A stretch of DNA of 64,000 nt, from assembly GCA_963847085.1 (NCBI GenBank), contig CAWJYO010000004.1, positions 434,001 to 498,000 of the forward strand, given 5' to 3'. The DNA is from Ilyomonas sp963847085 (GTDB taxonomy: Bacteria > Bacteroidota > Bacteroidia > Chitinophagales > Chitinophagaceae). Of this stretch, positions 63,309 through 64,000 are shown piece after piece (the first letter of the stretch is position 1; each line of letters opens with the position of its first letter). A program made the translations under genes and the position numbers. A model generated the notes under the pieces. The model ran no database searches. It was not told where the DNA came from and saw only the letters and a list, made by a program, of their open reading frames with translations.

Positions 63309-64000
63309 ATGAATATACTCGACAAAATAGTGGCTGAAAAAAGGAAAGAAATAGAGCAAAAGAAAAGCTCTGTTTCAATCGCATCTTACGAACAGATGCC
63401 GATGTTTTCTTTTGCACGAAAATCATTGCGGCAATCTTTACTAAAAGAAGATTCAACAGGCATCATTGCAGAATTTAAGCGTAAGTCGCCATCAAAAGGA
63501 ATTATTAACGGCAATGCAGACGTAGCCACCGTTACAAGCACTTACAGTCAACAGGCTGCAGGTATTTCAGTGCTAACCGATGAACCTTTTTTTGGTGGCA
63601 GTAATGACGATTTAATAGCGGCAAGAAATGTGGTTGATGTTCCCTTATTGCGAAAAGATTTTATTGTAGATGAATATCAGCTTTACGAAGCCAGGGCAAT
63701 AGGTGCTGATGTAATTTTATTAATTGCTGCTTGTCTTTCACAACAACAAGTAAAACAACTTGCTACAACAGCAAGGCAATTGGAATTGGAAGTGCTGCTT
63801 GAAATTCATAATGAAGAAGAACTTGCCAACATCTGTGATGAAGTAAACATGATTGGCGTAAACAATCGCAATCTCAAAACATTTGAAGTTGACATCAACA
63901 CATCTTTGAATTTGATCACACTTTTACCAAAAGAAAAACCTGCCATTGCAGAAAGCGGAATTAGTAATGTAAACGCCATCAAAGCCTTGCGCAATGCTGG
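63309..64000 (+). CDS. trpC: Indole-3-glycerol phosphate synthase, 5' part
   Basis: The frame is open from the ATG at 63309 to the window end (about 230 codons; product incomplete). It reads MNILDKIVAEKRKEIEQKKS, then GIIAEFKRKSPSKGIING, ISVLTDEPFFGGSNDDLIA, PLLRKDFIVDEYQLYEARAI, ADVILLIAACLS, IGVNNRNLKTFEVDI and AESGIS, the successive TIM-barrel strands of TrpC with catalytic lysines in KRKSPS and RKDF. It closes the indole ring in tryptophan synthesis. The order trpE-G-D-C agrees with Bacteroidota operons; trpF, trpB and trpA would be expected beyond the edge. Confidence 0.94.
   Translation, partial: MNILDKIVAEKRKEIEQKKSSVSIASYEQMPMFSFARKSLRQSLLKEDSTGIIAEFKRKSPSKGIINGNADVATVTSTYSQQAAGISVLTDEPFFGGSNDDLIAARNVVDVPLLRKDFIVDEYQLYEARAIGADVILLIAACLSQQQVKQLATTARQLELEVLLEIHNEEELANICDEVNMIGVNNRNLKTFEVDINTSLNLITLLPKEKPAIAESGISNVNAIKALRNA

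Overview
The window looks like a chromosomal segment of a Bacteroidota bacterium, most likely Chitinophagaceae-like. The evidence is the AT-rich sequence (my estimate is about 40% GC), secreted proteins with type IX secretion (T9SS) C-terminal domains, family proteins largely confined to that phylum (DUF4835, DUF4296, gliding-motility C-terminal domain, BatA/MoxR aerotolerance operon), GH families typical of plant-polysaccharide users, and a promoter of the TTTG-N20-TAnnTTTG type before rpmI. There is no phage, plasmid, CRISPR array or intact transposase.

Layout. 0.3-4.2 kb: DUF1080 protein, sugar-phosphate isomerase-like protein and ligA (minus). 4.6-11.4 kb: two small secreted proteins and a CzcCBA-type RND efflux operon (plus) whose pump gene is broken many times. 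11.4-20.6 kb (minus): OsmC protein, two paralogous T9SS repeat proteins and a moxR/DUF58/batD-like/batA operon interrupted by a four-helix-bundle (23S rRNA IVP-type) gene between imperfect inverted repeats. 20.9-24.5 kb (plus): orphan hisH, a SnoaL-like protein, a comparatively GC-rich aldo/keto reductase and an endonuclease III homologue. 24.5-34.1 kb: mostly carbohydrate degradation (GH53, GH43, esterase, GH16, GH43) plus a cupin, MBL hydrolase, JmjC-like protein and small HTH protein. 34.3-36.9 kb: candidate structured RNA and three oxidoreductase/cupin genes. 37.0-38.8 kb: a decayed patch with a collapsed acetyltransferase, a tRNA 3'-end fragment and an HTH pseudogene. 38.8-48.8 kb: HupE/UreJ, TPR protein and two DUF4331 proteins, divergent from a small secreted protein and a TonB-dependent receptor. 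49.3-57.9 kb: two tRNA-Ser genes, DUF4105 protein, alpha/beta hydrolase, large PKD/gliding-type surface protein, coaBC, DUF4835, DUF4296, rpmI and rplT. 58.1-64 kb: zinc alcohol dehydrogenase, small membrane protein, then a tryptophan operon with a leader-peptide attenuator followed by trpE, trpG, trpD and the start of trpC.

The two most unusual signals are not genes. First, the word G[CT]AAAA[AC]CAAA occurs roughly 50 times on both strands, inside and outside genes, far above random expectation. Second, intergenic spaces carry a set of short inverted-repeat elements built from repeated 7-13-nt words (for example around TGATTCGGCAGAT and GGAACACGGAT). Two of these lie inside the trp operon, one ending a single base before the trpE start and one supplying the trpD stop codon.

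Many genes, including essential ligA and coaBC, carry single-base frameshifts, several at short homopolymers. I read most of these as sequencing or assembly error rather than real pseudogenes, except in czcA and the 37-38.6 kb patch, where decay is plausible.
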